The notes: a model not told the origin generated them from the sequence alone. Positions 12,401 to 27,400 are shown, counted from the first letter of the stretch. The stretch: 64,000 nt of DNA from Toxorhynchites rutilus septentrionalis (GCF_029784135.1 NC_073746.1:287815348-287879347), one strand, 5' to 3'. A program made the numbers and translations.

Positions 12401-15400
12401 AACGAAGTACGAGAAGTATGATTACTTAAATACGACGAAAACTTCTGATCTGACATAAATTTTGCAGCTGCGGACGAAAAACCGAAGTTTTCGTCCCAAA
12501 CGGGAATATGGCCTCGAAAATGTACCAACAGGAATACTTGAAAAGGGCGTATTTTACCATACATGTTTGCCATACAAACGAATATTCTGCTATGTTTTGG
12601 CAAGAACATCTAAATTGATCGCTTCGTGGATAACCCAACAGGAAAGCCAAATAATTGAACTGTCAACTTGAAAACCAAATCAACCATCATCGATAAAGCC
12701 CGGTATTTACTAAAACGTGTCGTCATTAAGTGTTTTAGTAAGAAGGTTGTTTCGGGGGGAAACACATGGTAATTACATCCTAACAGTTGTCAAAAACCCG
12801 TGAGAAGACAATGGTTGACGACTCAATCGGAGTTTTTCGGCAAAATACAAAGTCGAGAGAATAAATCGAACCGAACTGCCGATTCGCTGATCGATGTGTA
12901 TTATTATAATGTACAAAGCATTCACATTTCGAGATTGATGGCGCCATTATTATCACTTAATAAACATGTTTACACTAATGTTCGCTCACCCATCAAACAG
13001 AAACAGCGACACCAAAAGTGGGAGAGGTTCGATAATATGGATGGATAGGGATACGTTCAATAACATGAATGGGATAGTTGGATTAAGTTGTCCTGTCCTC
13101 TTCTTCTTTGTTTTTGCGCTGTGGAGTGGTTTTTTCAACATTGACTGTTCACCTCTTCCATAACGCTAGGCTCCTAGTATGTCTTATTGACTCGTATTGA
13201 CTCGGATTCGCAAGCCAGATTTGTAGCTGATTGACAATATGTCAAATGTCAGAATTATTGAGATGTCATTCCCATGGAGAGGAAGAAGTGGGAGGAGGAG
13301 AGGGTTATTACTCTGGCTTCATATATAGCATCGTCGTCGATCACTTTGTGTCTCTTGCCGTAGGGATTAAATATATCGGTAATTTGTCTCCTCCTTGGTA
13401 TTGCTCGCGCTCGATCTAGCGACTTACGGCGGTATACGGCAATGATAAGTCATGGAAAAATTGCGGATTTGTCGCATGACAAACTGCATCTCATATGTCA
13501 CAACAATCATTCAGATTTAGAATGGCTTCGTTGGAACGAAACCGCAGGCTGCATCCGTTCGCATGAATTGATGCTAATTTCCATCGACATATGACAAACT
13601 GCAACCAGAGAACATACGACGCTGCAATTGCAACCACATACTCACGGCGAATCTGTTTTCTCATTTACAGGTAGATTCACACATCATTTGGAGGATGCGC
13701 TGCTGATCGTGCCAAGGAAAGTGAACCATCGTGGTGAGCTGGTCTCCCACCGGTTAACGCATTATCATCATCAAGATGCTGATATCTCGGATGGTGAAAA
13801 GTTGTTACACAGTAGCTTCCTCAGAGTACGCCGAGACGCACATGAGGAGGATGAAGAAGAAAGAAAATTACACTACCATATAGATGTGGAAGGCCAAACG
13901 CTACACCTGGAATTGGAGTGAGTATTATTTTACAAGTTTCGTTAAACCGAAAGTCTTTCTGTTGTTTAACGCGAACTGTGTTATGAATTTGGAAGAATCA
14001 TCAACAATTTTATCAAGCGATTTTCGGTTGTGCAAATATAAAGATGATCTCATGGAGTCGCAAAATCAGCATTGCCACTGCTGACCAATTGGATTGAAAC
14101 ATGTTTAATTCTTTGATTGAAGCTGAATACTAAATTATGTCTTTCTAGACAATGGTACGAATTAGAAGAGTGCACCAGATTGGTGAAAACAAACCGACGG
14201 ATTGCAACCGGTTCGAATCGATGCCCCGAAAAGGTCAAAATGACAAATCAATCATATCGCAGTCATGTCTAGATATTTGTGAAATGATTTATATGTATCA
14301 CGATTTTGTGAATTCAAATCGATCAAACTTTGGACAAGTTTACGATTTGTTCCACGAACCGAAAAGACATCCTTCTTGCATTGAAAATCACGTATCAGAA
14401 GAATAGAGTAGACTCTGCTTGTGCTCGTGTATATTTATTTGTTGTATTTTTGCATCACATCAATTCTATATCTGTACTGAAGTGTAAGTTTAAAATTTTG
14501 CAATTGCACTTATGTAATCTTATGTAACTCAAGAGTACAAGACTGAATGATTAATAACGTACTTCAACTACTACTACAAAATTCGACGCACTCTAAAGTA
14601 ATATATAATGTAATCAAAAGCAAATTAATTTTTTAATTACTTTTTTTGCTAGAAGTGAGACTCGGACTATCATTCGCCTCTAGTCTTAAAAAAGCCAACT
14701 CGAAAAATTACATCATACACTCGGCTTTCAGAAAGACCACTGGAAAAGTCTTGTTTTCACTGCCATCTGGTCGCTAGAAGGGTGAGTGATAAATCACCCT
14801 TCTTTATTTTTTTGAGGCCCGTGACACCATGTATAGCAGGTGTTTGTGGTCCTTCTAAAAAAAAGTTTGAGTAACACTGCTCTAGTGTAGACATGACGTA
14901 TGGCAAACCATTTTTGCCGTGATTTAGTCAATGATTTAACACATTAAGGACCGCTCACGAGTTTTCTCGTGTTCGCGTTCCGTCTGTTACGGATGGATTA
15001 CGAAAAAAACTTGATTGTTAAATTCTTGGTCTGCCAAGAATCTAACCTACCGATGGCTTGCCTTCGTCTCATCCACACCGAAGAAAACGGTTTCATTCGT
15101 GAAATCCGAACAAATGAAGCGTACAAGTTTGCCCCAAAATGTGCGCTCCCAGGCGTATGTCTTACAGATTTGGTCTTTTTCGGTGTGTTAATATTGATTT
15201 GATACTCTCGATCGGGAACGAATCAGACGGCGAACTTTCGAAGTATACTCTTGTCTTGTAACTGGAACTGTTGGGAAAAATCAACATGGCTCTGGACCTG
15301 GAAGATTGTCACTTCATACTGTTTTGAAATTATACAGTGATAGACATTCGTTTAGCCACACTTGAAAAAAAAACTTGAAACACTTACAAAACAACTAGGA

Positions 15401-18400
15401 ATGTTCTTTTTATCGGGATACTTATTTGCTGTAGTGGTAGTATATTTAAGTCAATTTTATTGAAAGGACGCGCGTCACAATCACACACACACAAGGCGGC
15501 ATCGGTGGACATAAACATTCAAACGTCGTTTTTTCCCGAGACATACGTTTAGCCGCAGGACATAAAAATCAGGTTTTCGGATAATAACCAAGCCTTTATC
15601 TATGTTTTTTTTGAAAAACTACTTCGGAGTTTTCAATTTACAAGGTAAATATTAGATGTGCGGCGTAAGAAGTTGGTCAGATTAGTGATTTACGTAGAGT
15701 TTAAAGGAATGGCGAAAGGTATTCTATTGACGGAAGAGGGGCGGAAAATAATAAAGATATTCAGTGAACAAAAGTTTTCTAATCGCTCGATCGTAATAAA
15801 AATTGGTCGATCTGAGAAAGTGGTACGGAATTTCTTTAAATAGTGCCAGAAATATGGGATATAACGACCAACAAATAAAAACACCAGAGTTACTTTGCGT
15901 CTTAAAGGTCGAATAAGACACGAAGGAACCAAGAAGCGATGCGCGCAACATTCCGCTTCTTGAATGACCTGCTTTCAGTCGATTGCAATCCCATAGAGAA
16001 CCTATGGAGAATATTGGCCGAGATGGTCTATGCAAACGGATGACAATTTGACAAGATTTCTAGCTTCAAGGCAGTAATTCAGGAGTGTTGGGCTATAATC
16101 AATATGGCAACACTTTAAAAGCTGTCTGACTCGTTGCCAAATCGAGTTTTCAATGTGATCCAAAATGAAGGTGGACATACTAAATATTAGCTACCGATTG
16201 GACTCGAATAGAGTGACCATTTCCATTTTAGGGTGGTCCAAAAATAACATTTTTTCGCATTTTTGCAACAAATTACTTTTTTCAAAAATTCATAACTTTT
16301 GAACTACCGATTCAGATGGTCGACATATCAAATTAAAGCTAATCACCTGATCTTTTTCTGAAAAAAATACTATACCTGCAGAAAATTTGAATTCTGCTCT
16401 CGTTATTATTGATTGTATTCGTTTTTTATTGTTTTCATTGTCTCGGGACCAAAAGGCACTATAGTTTTTTATATTTTTTCTGGAAAGCTGAGGATTTTTC
16501 ACACAACAATCTCGAAACCAGGGAAGCGTTTTTTTTCGTTTTTGAGTTATGATTCTTCAAAGTTAGCCGATGCTCCAAATTTTTTTTTCCAATTTGTTCC
16601 CATTTTTTCCACTACAAAAAATCATAACTTTTGAACTACTAGACCGATTCAGATGATCGACATATTAAATTAAAGACGATGAGCTAGTCTTGTTTGAAAA
16701 AATATTACACTCTGAATCAAAATGGATTTTGTTTTTGTAATTATTGATTAAATTTATTTTTTATAGCTTACATCGTTTCGGGACCAAGGGCGCCATATTT
16801 TTTATATTTTTCCTGAAAGCTGAGTTTTTTTTTACATAATATATTCGAATACCAGAGAGATGTTATTTTTCGTTTTTAAGTTATGATTTTTCAAAATTAA
16901 CATGTTTTCAGTTTTCGTTCAACATTTCTATGCGACTAGACTGGATGTATGTGATTATAATCCAATTAATTGGCAAATGTGTTATTTTTTCAAAAAAAGC
17001 TAGCTAGTAGACTTTAATTTAATATGTCGATCATCTGAATCGGTCCAGTACTTCAAAAGTAATAATTTGCTGAAGAAAGTCATTTTTAGGAAAAAAGGGA
17101 ATAATGATTTTTTGGACCATCGGTTAACTTTGAAAAATCATAACTCAAAAACGAAAAAAAAACGCCTTCCTGGTTTCGAGATATGTTATGTGAAAAATCC
17201 TCAGCTTTCCAGAAAAAATATAAAAAACTATGGCGCCTTTAGTCCCGAGACTATGAAAACAATAAAAAACGAATACAATGAAGAATAACGAAAGCAGAAT
17301 TCAAATTCTCTGCAGGTATAGTATTTTTTTCGAAAAAGATCAGGTGATTAGCTTTAATTTGATATGTCGATCATCTGAATCGGTTTAGTAGTTCAAAAGT
17401 TATGAATTTTTGAAAACTGTAATTTGTGGCAAAAATGCGAAAAAATGTTTTTTGGACCACCCTAAAATTGATATGGTCACCCTAACAAAAAATAAAAAAA
17501 TACAGGTCTTTAATTTACGATAAAGAACAAAACTACCATTTTTGACGAAAATCTGAGAACCTCTATATCGGTTTGGCATGGAATGGCTGAATATAGGGGC
17601 CCATTTCAATGCTTCGGATGGAAAAAGTGTGTAGATCTTGTATGTCAATATATTTTGAAATAATAGAATAAATACACAAATTAATATGAAATTCCCAGAA
17701 TATTTTTACCTAAAACATATTTGATGGAGATAGTGAAATATGAAAACAATATAACAAATACAATAGGTAGATTTTTTTTAGATTTTTCTCGCCGTTCACA
17801 TTCTCTCACAATTGAACAAGCACAATCCTTCGATACAATTCGGGCGTTAGCTTACATGGTATGTATTTTTTCTTCGATGTCACGTTGCATTGAGAGAAAG
17901 AAAAGGGTTATAAATTGTTCGCCCTGAAAGTTTTGAAATATAGTGTCACTCTAGGCAGCAATTAGCCAACGGAATGTGTTTAAGCTGAGATTTCACCCCC
18001 AAAACCACCCCGAATGGGTTATTTGAGCTGATTGAGAACTAAAGACGGCCTACGTATTAAAATTTTATTGTAATTCATGTGAAATTGACGTTAATTTTGT
18101 AAAGGAGTGAGAGATTTTCCGTCTGGTTCTATAGTTATGAAACACTGGAATTTTAATTTTTTTAATGCTTCGCGCCTGGACACAACAATAAAGTTCTTCT
18201 GACCAGTTAGTTGTTATATCCTACATTATGTACATCAAATCAACCGACTTCTTACATATCTCTGGAAACTCAGAAAAAATGAGTGGTTCTATAGTTATGA
18301 AACGTAGTGTATGCGTTTATTGAATAGAATAAGGGACTGTGCTATGGAATATGTTTGCTGTTTCTTGCTTGGCCTTTTGAAGGCTAGAGGCGAACACGAA

Positions 18401-21400
18401 CTGTAGAAACTCAAAACCCAATTCATCTCTCTTTTTCTCTCTCGCCGAAACATCACTCACAATTTACCAGGCATCAGCGGTGGCATCCAAATGGCCTTTC
18501 TCTAGGCCGAGATTAGAGAGTTTTGGTTTAGTTTTCCAAATTGGCCGTTTTCAAGGTAACAGGTGAATGAACTGAAAAAGTTTAAAGTCTTTATGGTTTA
18601 AATCAACAACATCATCATTACTAAAACCATCCGCAGTTCCGCTTCCGAATCGTCGACATTCGATCTACGGAATGACAAAAATATACTGTTGTTGTTCTTG
18701 ATGTTCCCAACACATAGAAGCTTACAAAAATATGATCCATCAGTAAGCATATGTGTCAGTCAGTTAAACCATTCAGAAGCAAACATTTTGATTCGGATCA
18801 TAAAGAACGTGGAACGTCACCGAAACAAAGTCAAGACACACAATTGGAATCATCTGCCGTCTGAAACTATCAATGGTGAACGGCACCGACTAGTTCCCTT
18901 GAACAGAACTCTGTGTATGTCGCAGAAATGGGTGCGATATACTATGCTCTAGGGATCATTGAAACACTGCCCATCGACCATTATTTTATTTTTTCAGACA
19001 GTCTCAGCTCAATAGAGGCAATCCGCTCAATGAAAGTTGATAAACGCTCATCTTATTTCCTAACAAGAATAAGACATCTATTGAGTGTTTTGGTCGAAAA
19101 ATTATTCAAGATTACCTTAGCATGGGTTCCCTCTCATTGTTCGATTCCGGGGAATGAGAAAGCGGACTCGCTAGCTGAGGTGGGCGCTTTAGAAGGCACA
19201 CTTTTTGAAAGGCAAATTGCCTATAATGAATTTTTTCACATTCCTCGTCAGGACACACTCGTTAGTTGGCAGCGCATGTGGAGTGAAGATGAGTTCGGTC
19301 GCTGGTTACACGCGATTATCCCTAAGGTCTCGACGAAAGCTTGGTTTAAGGGATTGAATGTAGGTCGTAATTTCATTCGCGTGATATCTCGGCTCATGTC
19401 CAATCACTACAACCTAAACGCGCATCTCTATCGCATTGGGCTCGCAGCAAACAATCTTTGTGATTGTGGCGATGGCTACCACGACATCGAGCATGTTGTC
19501 TGGTCGTGTATCCGGTTCCATGCTGCTCGCTCTCAGCTCTCTAGAGCACTGAGAGCACAAGGCAGACAATCGGATATCCCCGTCCGGGATATCTTAGGTA
19601 GCCGTGATCCTGATCTTCTGCTTCATCTATACTTGTTCCTCAGAAACGCCGATGTCAACGTTTAATGATGTTTCCTACTACTGTGTCCCTGTTTCATATC
19701 CCTTCTATCCGATCTATAAACTTTTACTTAGCCGCGGCAATACATACACACACTCTTTACAGATACACGGGCCAAAGGTTGTGCAGTCCACTGATCATTC
19801 AACAAGAGCCAAAGGTTGTACCGCTCATGACAACTCTACACGAGCTGATGATTGCGCCGGCTAGTGACCATTCTATCCTGGATTCCTCGAGTCGAGAAGA
19901 CGCACCACGCTAGATATGGGGTACATACTAGGGGGGCGTTGCTGATTAATGGTCAGCTGCATCCCAATAGGAAGTATCCCGTGTCGGGCACACGTACAGA
20001 GCATTGGAGGCAGCAACATCCCAATTACGAGAACACTTGTAATACTAACCTCGAGCCGACCGCGAGTAATCGGTTACATATTACTAACATAGATAATAAG
20101 AAAAACTGTCAAAATATTGAACTCCGGCCCCGTCAGGCTAACGCCATATGAGCCTTGATAAAAATATATATTTTGGAAAAAAAAAAGAACTCTGAAGGAA
20201 AACGATCGAAATGGGAAAACAGAAAGGACAAAATAATTTCACAGCATAACAACGCTAGACCACATGTTCATGGATTGGTCGAGAATTATCTAGAAATGGG
20301 AGGTTCTACCCGCTTTATTCAACAGACATTCCCAGATTACTATTTGTTCCAGCCCATGGCGACGCCCCTTCCTGAAAAGCAGTTGCGGTCTTATGAAGAG
20401 TTGGCTTGATAACTGGATCACTTCCAAATAACCACACTTCTACCAGCGTGGAATCCGTGTTTCTCCTGAAAGATGGATCAAGGTTGTGGTCTGCGGTAGA
20501 GTTTGTTTTATCTTCCTTATAAAAAAATCGTAACGTCATACTTGTACACCTTCAGGAAATAAGAACGATTTTTGTATTTTTTCATTGGTTTTGATAATAA
20601 GAGATTTAAAAATTACCTTTCTTGGGAAGAAATTATTATATTCACTCCAACCTCAATCTGCTAGCCATTCGAATGGATGAAACATCATCAGCACGAATGA
20701 TCCTCTTGGCGACCGACGAAATAACCCTATCAATCGCACACGCCAAACCGTCGCCGTGGGGCATGGGCAAACACTGGCGCTAAGTCTTGAACCCGTCGGT
20801 CATTTCTGACGTCCCTATGCTCATCATGTTAGCGCCATACCTCCGACTCTACCGACTGCCGGACGGTAATTCTGATTCTGAAAACAAGTTATTTCTTCAC
20901 GTTCGTTTTCGCCGCCTTCTGGCCTGTCGGCCACTTACTCTGTAAGCGTAACCATATATGAAATGAATTAAATTTTCCGTAAAAAGACAATGAAATGAAA
21001 ATTAAAACCAACTGCGCTTCTGGGGCCAGACAACCAAGTCCGGTCGATGTGCTCTCCGGCGGAATGTACGTTCTACTGCAAACGTAATATCCCTGTCTTC
21101 TGTAGTTTCACTCCGCTTGAACCGATCTTGACTGATCTGATCTGTTCTCCTCTTTTTATTCTCTTTCTCTCTCTCCCATTACTCTTGGCAGGCCATCGAC
21201 GGAGTCGTTCATAGCACCATTAATGGTAGTGGAACGCCATCGGCGAGATCTACGCACCCGACAACGGCCCAAGAAGCACGTCAGCAGCTGTCACTACCAA
21301 GGACACATCCGAGGTCACGAGCCGTCCCGCGTGGCCCTTTCCGCCTGCGATGGGCTGGTGAGTGGAAACCCTTTTTTAAATTTACTCCAGCACTGTGTGG

Positions 21401-24400
21401 AAATCAATCAAATGGTTCAACGTTTCAAACTGCAAATGGCAACCGACAGGCGCCTATTAGCACTTATAATTATAATTTCATTAGCAATCGCTCACAGCGC
21501 GTGTTCAACAAATCATTTCATCTGCCGAGCGACTGCAATCGAATCGTCACGTTCCATTATTGTCGGGCGAATCATTTTTGTTCATTGGTGCCAAAACGGA
21601 GATAATTTATGCGCAAAAATAACCATCGTTGCCGCCAAGAATTTAGTCAAATATTGAGTTATTTGACTTTTTTATTGGCTTTATGGTACCTTCATTTGGA
21701 CGTCTGCCTTTTTGGCCGTTCAGTTTGCTAGCATCACTGCCGTTAATACTTCTCTGTTCCAACAGTACGGTCAAAACTTTCCGCGCCCCTTCACCAAATG
21801 GCGAAGCCGAGCGCGGCGCCTTGTTGATCAAAGCCAAAGCGTGCGATCGTATGGAACAATTAATTTTGAAATCGTTGGATCTCACTCGCGATTGGAGGCG
21901 CATATCACCGCGAGATTCTGACGCCGAACCGTACCCCTCATCGGCTCCATCATGTGTGCCGCCACTGCCACCGCCGCCGTCTGGATTTCTCAGGACGGTC
22001 GCCATCCCGTCGCCGGCAGGGATACGGGAAAATATGAGCTGACCCAAGCGAATCAATCTCACCGGCAATGACATTGTCACGACTTGCTTCGACTCGGAAC
22101 GATGTTCCGCACGGGGTTTTGTCCGACGAAGGCAACCAGCCGGCCGTCATTCCAGCACGAGGCATGTTTACTTCGTGGAAGCATTATGAATAAAGCACGG
22201 TTTCTGTTTGTCAGGTCGTCTGTGATCTAGTTCGTTCTGCAAGTGATTTACATGGAAAAATGGGTGGGAATTTTTGCTTATCTCTTTCGAGAAATCAATG
22301 TTACGCTCTGTGTGTTGGCGCTGCTGGGCGATGACGGTGATTAAATGGGAATTCAAATAATTTCCTAGCTTGATTCATGTATGAATTGCTGCATCTATTG
22401 GTAAAAAATATACATTCAATGATTTGAAGTTTTTCCAAACGAGCGTTTTTTACACACGATCTTTTGAATTTTAACATTGGGCCAAAGATCATGGTTTCCA
22501 CGCATATTCAGAAATTCTTCTAACACGATACACAGCCTCCGCGAAACAGTAGTTCGCAGATCATTCGTGGCGTGAGTACGACCCCGACGCACTGAATTCA
22601 CCCGAATCTTCCTTTTGATGACATCGATAACCCTCGGAATACGAGCTGACCTCGGACGACCTGTGGCCACTTTCGCGAATAGTTGTCCTTTCTTCTCTCG
22701 GTCTAAGACCCTTTTCACGGTCCCCTAGGTCACTCCCACGGCGATTGATTTTTTTTCGACATTTGCGCGTGGGACAAATCACGAATACGCTGCTACTTCG
22801 TCATGGTGCTACCGTCAAACTAAGGAAATCGGTTTCTTATCCCTGCAGCCTATTTTGATATGAATTATCAAGTGCTTAAGTGCACGTAAAGAACACTAAT
22901 GCATTGTATGTACAGGTGAAACGGGAGCCTTATTTTTACGATGGTGCAAACATTATCGCGCATATGGTATATGTAATTACACACTATCGGCTTTTGCATG
23001 GTATCAACTATATATCTGATTGTCAGTAAGCGAATTTCTATCAACTATTTTCGGATTTCATTAATGTTTCATTCAGTTTTCGATGTCCTTCAAAGCATTG
23101 TCCGCTTAAAATCAATTCGACAATTACAAAATAGTTGAATTCCGTCAAAACTTCCGTGTATAAGGTGCTCATAGGCTTCCGCGAGCGAAACAGCGTAACT
23201 CGAGCGGCTCAACCGAAGCATCATCGATGCTCAGCTGCATTCGAAAGTGTTACATCAAAACATTAGAGTAAACTATTATTAATTAATTAATTAATTAATT
23301 TATTTATTTATTTATTTATTTCATCTTCGAATTTTTTCGTACAGACTACATCTTAACCTATTTTCTTAAGTCTAAGTTTAAAAACAGCTTTATTTATATT
23401 GAATTTGAACACTGCACTAACATGATTAAAATCTCTCAAACATGCATAAAAAGGATTGTAGTATCCATACGTCGTTCTACTCGTAGGGAGCGAAAGAAAA
23501 AGCTGGTTACGTAGTCGACGTTGAGGTACAGTTATGTTGACATTTTGAAGAAGAGACGGGCAGTCTATGTTAGCTGTCAGCAGGTCAAACACGAACAGCC
23601 AACTTTAGAGCATACACATCGGTGAAGAACTGTGTACTACGTTTTAAAAATCCAAGAACTGTAAACGCTTTGGCCGGGGTCCGTGCTATGTGCTCGTTGA
23701 ACTGCAGCTTGCTATCAATTATCACACCAAGATCACGAATAGAGTTTACACGCTCAAGGGAGACCGAGTTTGTACTATAGTTGAAGCGAATGAACGACTG
23801 TCTACGTGTGAAGGAGATTATATTCGGACCATTATTAGAACACCAGCGCTGCAGTTCATTGCTATCGGCTTGGAGGGCGCAACAGTCGAGAGCTGAAGTG
23901 ATGGTCCGGTATATCTTCAGATCATCCGCTAACAGCAGCAATTTTGATCGCAATCGTAGACACAGGTCATTCACAAACAGAACAAAGAGAAGAGGTCCCA
24001 ATATATTTCCCTGTGGCACACCGGAAGTTATCGCAAATTCCTTAGAAAGAGTTGAACCGAGTTTAACGTAAGCTCTACGATCAGTAAGATATGATCGGAT
24101 CCATTTAGTCACCCATGAAGGGAAGCCCATTCGGGACATCTTGTTGACCATCAGCTCATGTGGAACTCTATCGAATGCTTTCGAGAAGTCAACGTAGATG
24201 GAATCACCTTGGCCGCTTTTTTCTATGACTTTGTTCACTTCATATGTATAACTCATCAAGTTACATGTCGTGGAGCGCTTCTTGATAAATCCGTGCTGGT
24301 ATTCGCTTATAAGTATCTGCGAATTTCTCAGTAGTACTCCATGGATAATCCTCTCGAGAATGTTCCCAATGCAGCACAAAATGGAAACACCGCGATAGTT

Positions 24401-27400
24401 CTCAACTTTGTTGATGCTCCCGGATTTGTGTATCGGAACTATAGCGGCAACTTTCCACGCATCAGGAAAAATGTTGCTCTGTAGTGATCGGTTGAATAGC
24501 ATGGCGATAGGGAAAGCTAAAGAATCAGCACATTCTTTGAGGAAGAACGGCGGTGGACCATCAGCACCAGCCCCTTTGCTGGCATCGAGACCTTTTAGCA
24601 CGCCAAGTACGTCGTGCCGAGTAACTGTCATTGGTGGTAAATGCATTTCAATGCATGGGATATCCCTGGTACTTTCAGGAGAGTTAACAGAATATTCCGA
24701 GGAATACACGTTTTGCAGAAACTCAGCAAATAGATCTGCTGCTTCGATAGCTGTATTTGCAGTGCAGTCGTTGTACTGAACATTTAACGGGATTGATCCC
24801 TCTTTCTTTCGGTTTTTCATAAAAGAACAGAAACCCGACGGATTTTCTTTTAGGCTTGACTGAACACGATTTACATACTCACGGAAGCATGAAATATGAC
24901 ATTCTTCGAAATGAGTTTCCATCTCAAGTAGGATGCTCTTGTTTTCGTCTGATTTGCAATTGAAGTATTTTTTGCGAGCCTTTCGCAAACGGTTACGTAA
25001 ATAGCGAAGCTCAGCAGTCCACCAAGGTTGCTTGAAGGTTTGGTGCGTAAACCTGCTTCTGAGTGGAACGTTGTCGCGAAAAACGTCAAAAAGTCGTTCG
25101 TAAAAAACCTCAACAGCCTCGTTCGTTGTTGTGCTTTGCAGCAGTCGAATCCAATCAATATCAGCCAGTTTTACATTCAGTGCATGAAAATCACATCGTC
25201 GAAAATCGAAATCCATGACTGTAGTAAGTTCATCCATCGCAAGGTAGCTGTTGTAACTTGTCTGTAATCGTAGCGTAAACGGCTTATGATGAGAGTCATT
25301 TTTTAGAATTGGAGATGGCGGTTCGATAAGCTCCGTGTCACATGGATCAGTCACAAAGGCCAAATCAAGCAATTCCCCATTTATGTTTGATAGCGAGCAA
25401 GGATGGAAAACAAGGGAGCATGATGAGATTTATGATTAATCGCAAACTGCACAAATCGTAATCTGTGCAAACTGCGACTAAAAGGGGGTCTCCGTAGCCA
25501 CATTGGTTGCGCATTCGCTTGGTAAGCGATCGATCGTGAGTTCAAAACTCAGGGCCCCCATTGACCATCTTTGTGTTGTTACAGAATAACAACGTCCACG
25601 CAACAATCATCAGCGATGGAGATCGATCCACGGTCGAAATAAGATCGATTCATCCATACAACTGCTCTGCTCTGCAAGACACATCGGACTGCTGTTCTAT
25701 AAATAACTCAACAATGGATCAACGACTGTCTCCGCTGTCCAGTCTTAACCGTGGATAATGGAAGAACAGATAGAAAACTCTTACGCCTAAATGGCTACTG
25801 TGTAAATTTGTACCATTTGCAATGGTATAGAAGGGAATACTCTAACGCCGAAAAATGGCAACTGTGTAATGTGCTAATTATAGATATGATAAATATGTGA
25901 CATGTACACGATTCAAATTCGGCTCTGTTTACAGCTAAAATGCTAATGAGCCTAAATTAAACAAAAGGGATAAAAAAAAACTGCGACTAACTATTAATCC
26001 TCTCCCATCATAACCAAGTGATTTTCTCTTGGTAACTCTGAGTCGACCAAAGCATTGCTAGACTGAAACTAGTCCGAATAATTGAGTTACTCTCCTTCCT
26101 CGTTCTGTTTACAACTCCTAACAAGAATTTGCTCCATGGGAATGAGTATCTCTATGACGTACGCTTTACGATTCTCACTCTCTCGTCCGGGCGTTCAATT
26201 TTCCTCTCCGAGGGCGTTTTCTTCGATGAAACTGTGTGAGGAAAAAATGCGCTACAGCAGATAGGACGACATTAATGTTTAATGTTCTACGGGGATTTCT
26301 CAGATGGTGTTTAAATTCATCTACAAGAGACTACAAACAATAATCCCCCTCAAATCACTGATTTTATGAGTTAATGTAAATGCGTTACTAGCCAAGGCTA
26401 TTACGATATCGAACACGTGGTCTTGCGAGATATATTTTTCCGCCAGCCCAAATACAGAACACTCCTTTCGGGCCCGAGTAAACTTGTGGCTAGAAAAGAC
26501 CTTAATTACCTTGAATTAATCAAAAACATAAATTAGCGCAAATATGTCAACATGTGTTTTTTGTGTAAGCACGTAAATATTTACTCATAAAATTTTTGGA
26601 TTGTGGAACTGTACATAATTTGTATGCAGATAGACTATCGACAATTTGTGGGGGGAATACTCATACAACTCAAATGGGTAATGATTATCTGCTATCACAA
26701 AGCTGAGAAATTTTTTGACGTTTTGTTTTACTACTGATTCATTCAAAAAAATTTGGCTTTATTTTAAAATGTTTTCTTATTCTGAGACTTGCTCACCATA
26801 TTGCACTGCTACAAAAACCGTAGGCTAACCTCGAGGATATTGTTTTACCCATTTTCAGCGAATAATCAATAGAGTGCCGTGTTATGAAACATCAGAACAA
26901 TAGCAAAGACAACATCACGGTCATAAGGTGTTGGTTCGGTTATTCCAGACGACATTGGAATATATTCCATCTGATCATCTTTAGGAAGGTTCACGACCTT
27001 CAAAAGATAAATTTATCTTGGGAACATTAAATTGATGTTCATGACATCCAGTCGGACGTTTATTTGCTCTGATAATAATTGTGTGGTCCTCACAAAGCAT
27101 ATATTCTAATGCCGTCAGTTCACTTAAATTCTTCGCATACCGTTTGATGATTAGGTAGGATGTTGATAATCATTTTCTGCGATACCGATTGTTCCAACAG
27201 TATTTATTCGATAATATGGAGATTCAATACCTGAAATTAACCAGATTCAACCAAACAAATCTGCGGACAAAGCATTATGTACACTCAAGAGATGCAACAA
27301 GTTTGAAGGGATATGAAAAAAAACATTGGTCGTTCAATAAATCTACTGCCACATATGTCGGAAGTCCACGATATATGAATAACATATGTCCATACTAATT

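Larger units (their letters stand above)
1327..13670 (+). other. ADAMTS intron 1 (12.3 kb)
   Basis: AT-rich intron with no other host gene. Its recognisable contents are listed separately: TTACCCGA minisatellite, AT microsatellite, 10-bp minisatellite, two inverted MITE copies, deleted mariner, LINE fragment, IS630-Tc1-mariner fragment, foldback palindrome, tRNA-SINE and a second MITE. Between about 2100 and 3340, 3840 and 5860, 7870 and 8040, 8735 and 9470, and 12240 and 13670 I see nothing assignable beyond short hairpins and A/T runs. Confidence 0.85.
13918..21191 (+). other. ADAMTS intron 2 (7.3 kb)
   Basis: Contains a gutted Tc1 element, a foldback palindrome, two dispersed repeats and a mariner fragment with a LINE inserted in it. 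About 13920-15320 and 17600-18050 hold nothing I can name, apart from a 10-bp-stem hairpin near 14777-14804 (agaagggtga / tcacccttct). About 20660-21190, just before exon 3, is GC-richer and repeat-poor and could hold regulatory sequence. Confidence 0.85.

Noticed and set aside
14152..14406. Possible extra ADAMTS exon after tttctag at 14147
   Set aside because: Exon 2 and exon 3 already join perfectly in phase and in family order, and the peptide is not ADAMTS-like.
21643..22080. Overlapping 119- and 145-codon frames on opposite strands
   Set aside because: A GC-rich region gives long frames by chance. The Pro-rich and Gly-rich stretches are the two strands of one repeat and neither shows a family signature.
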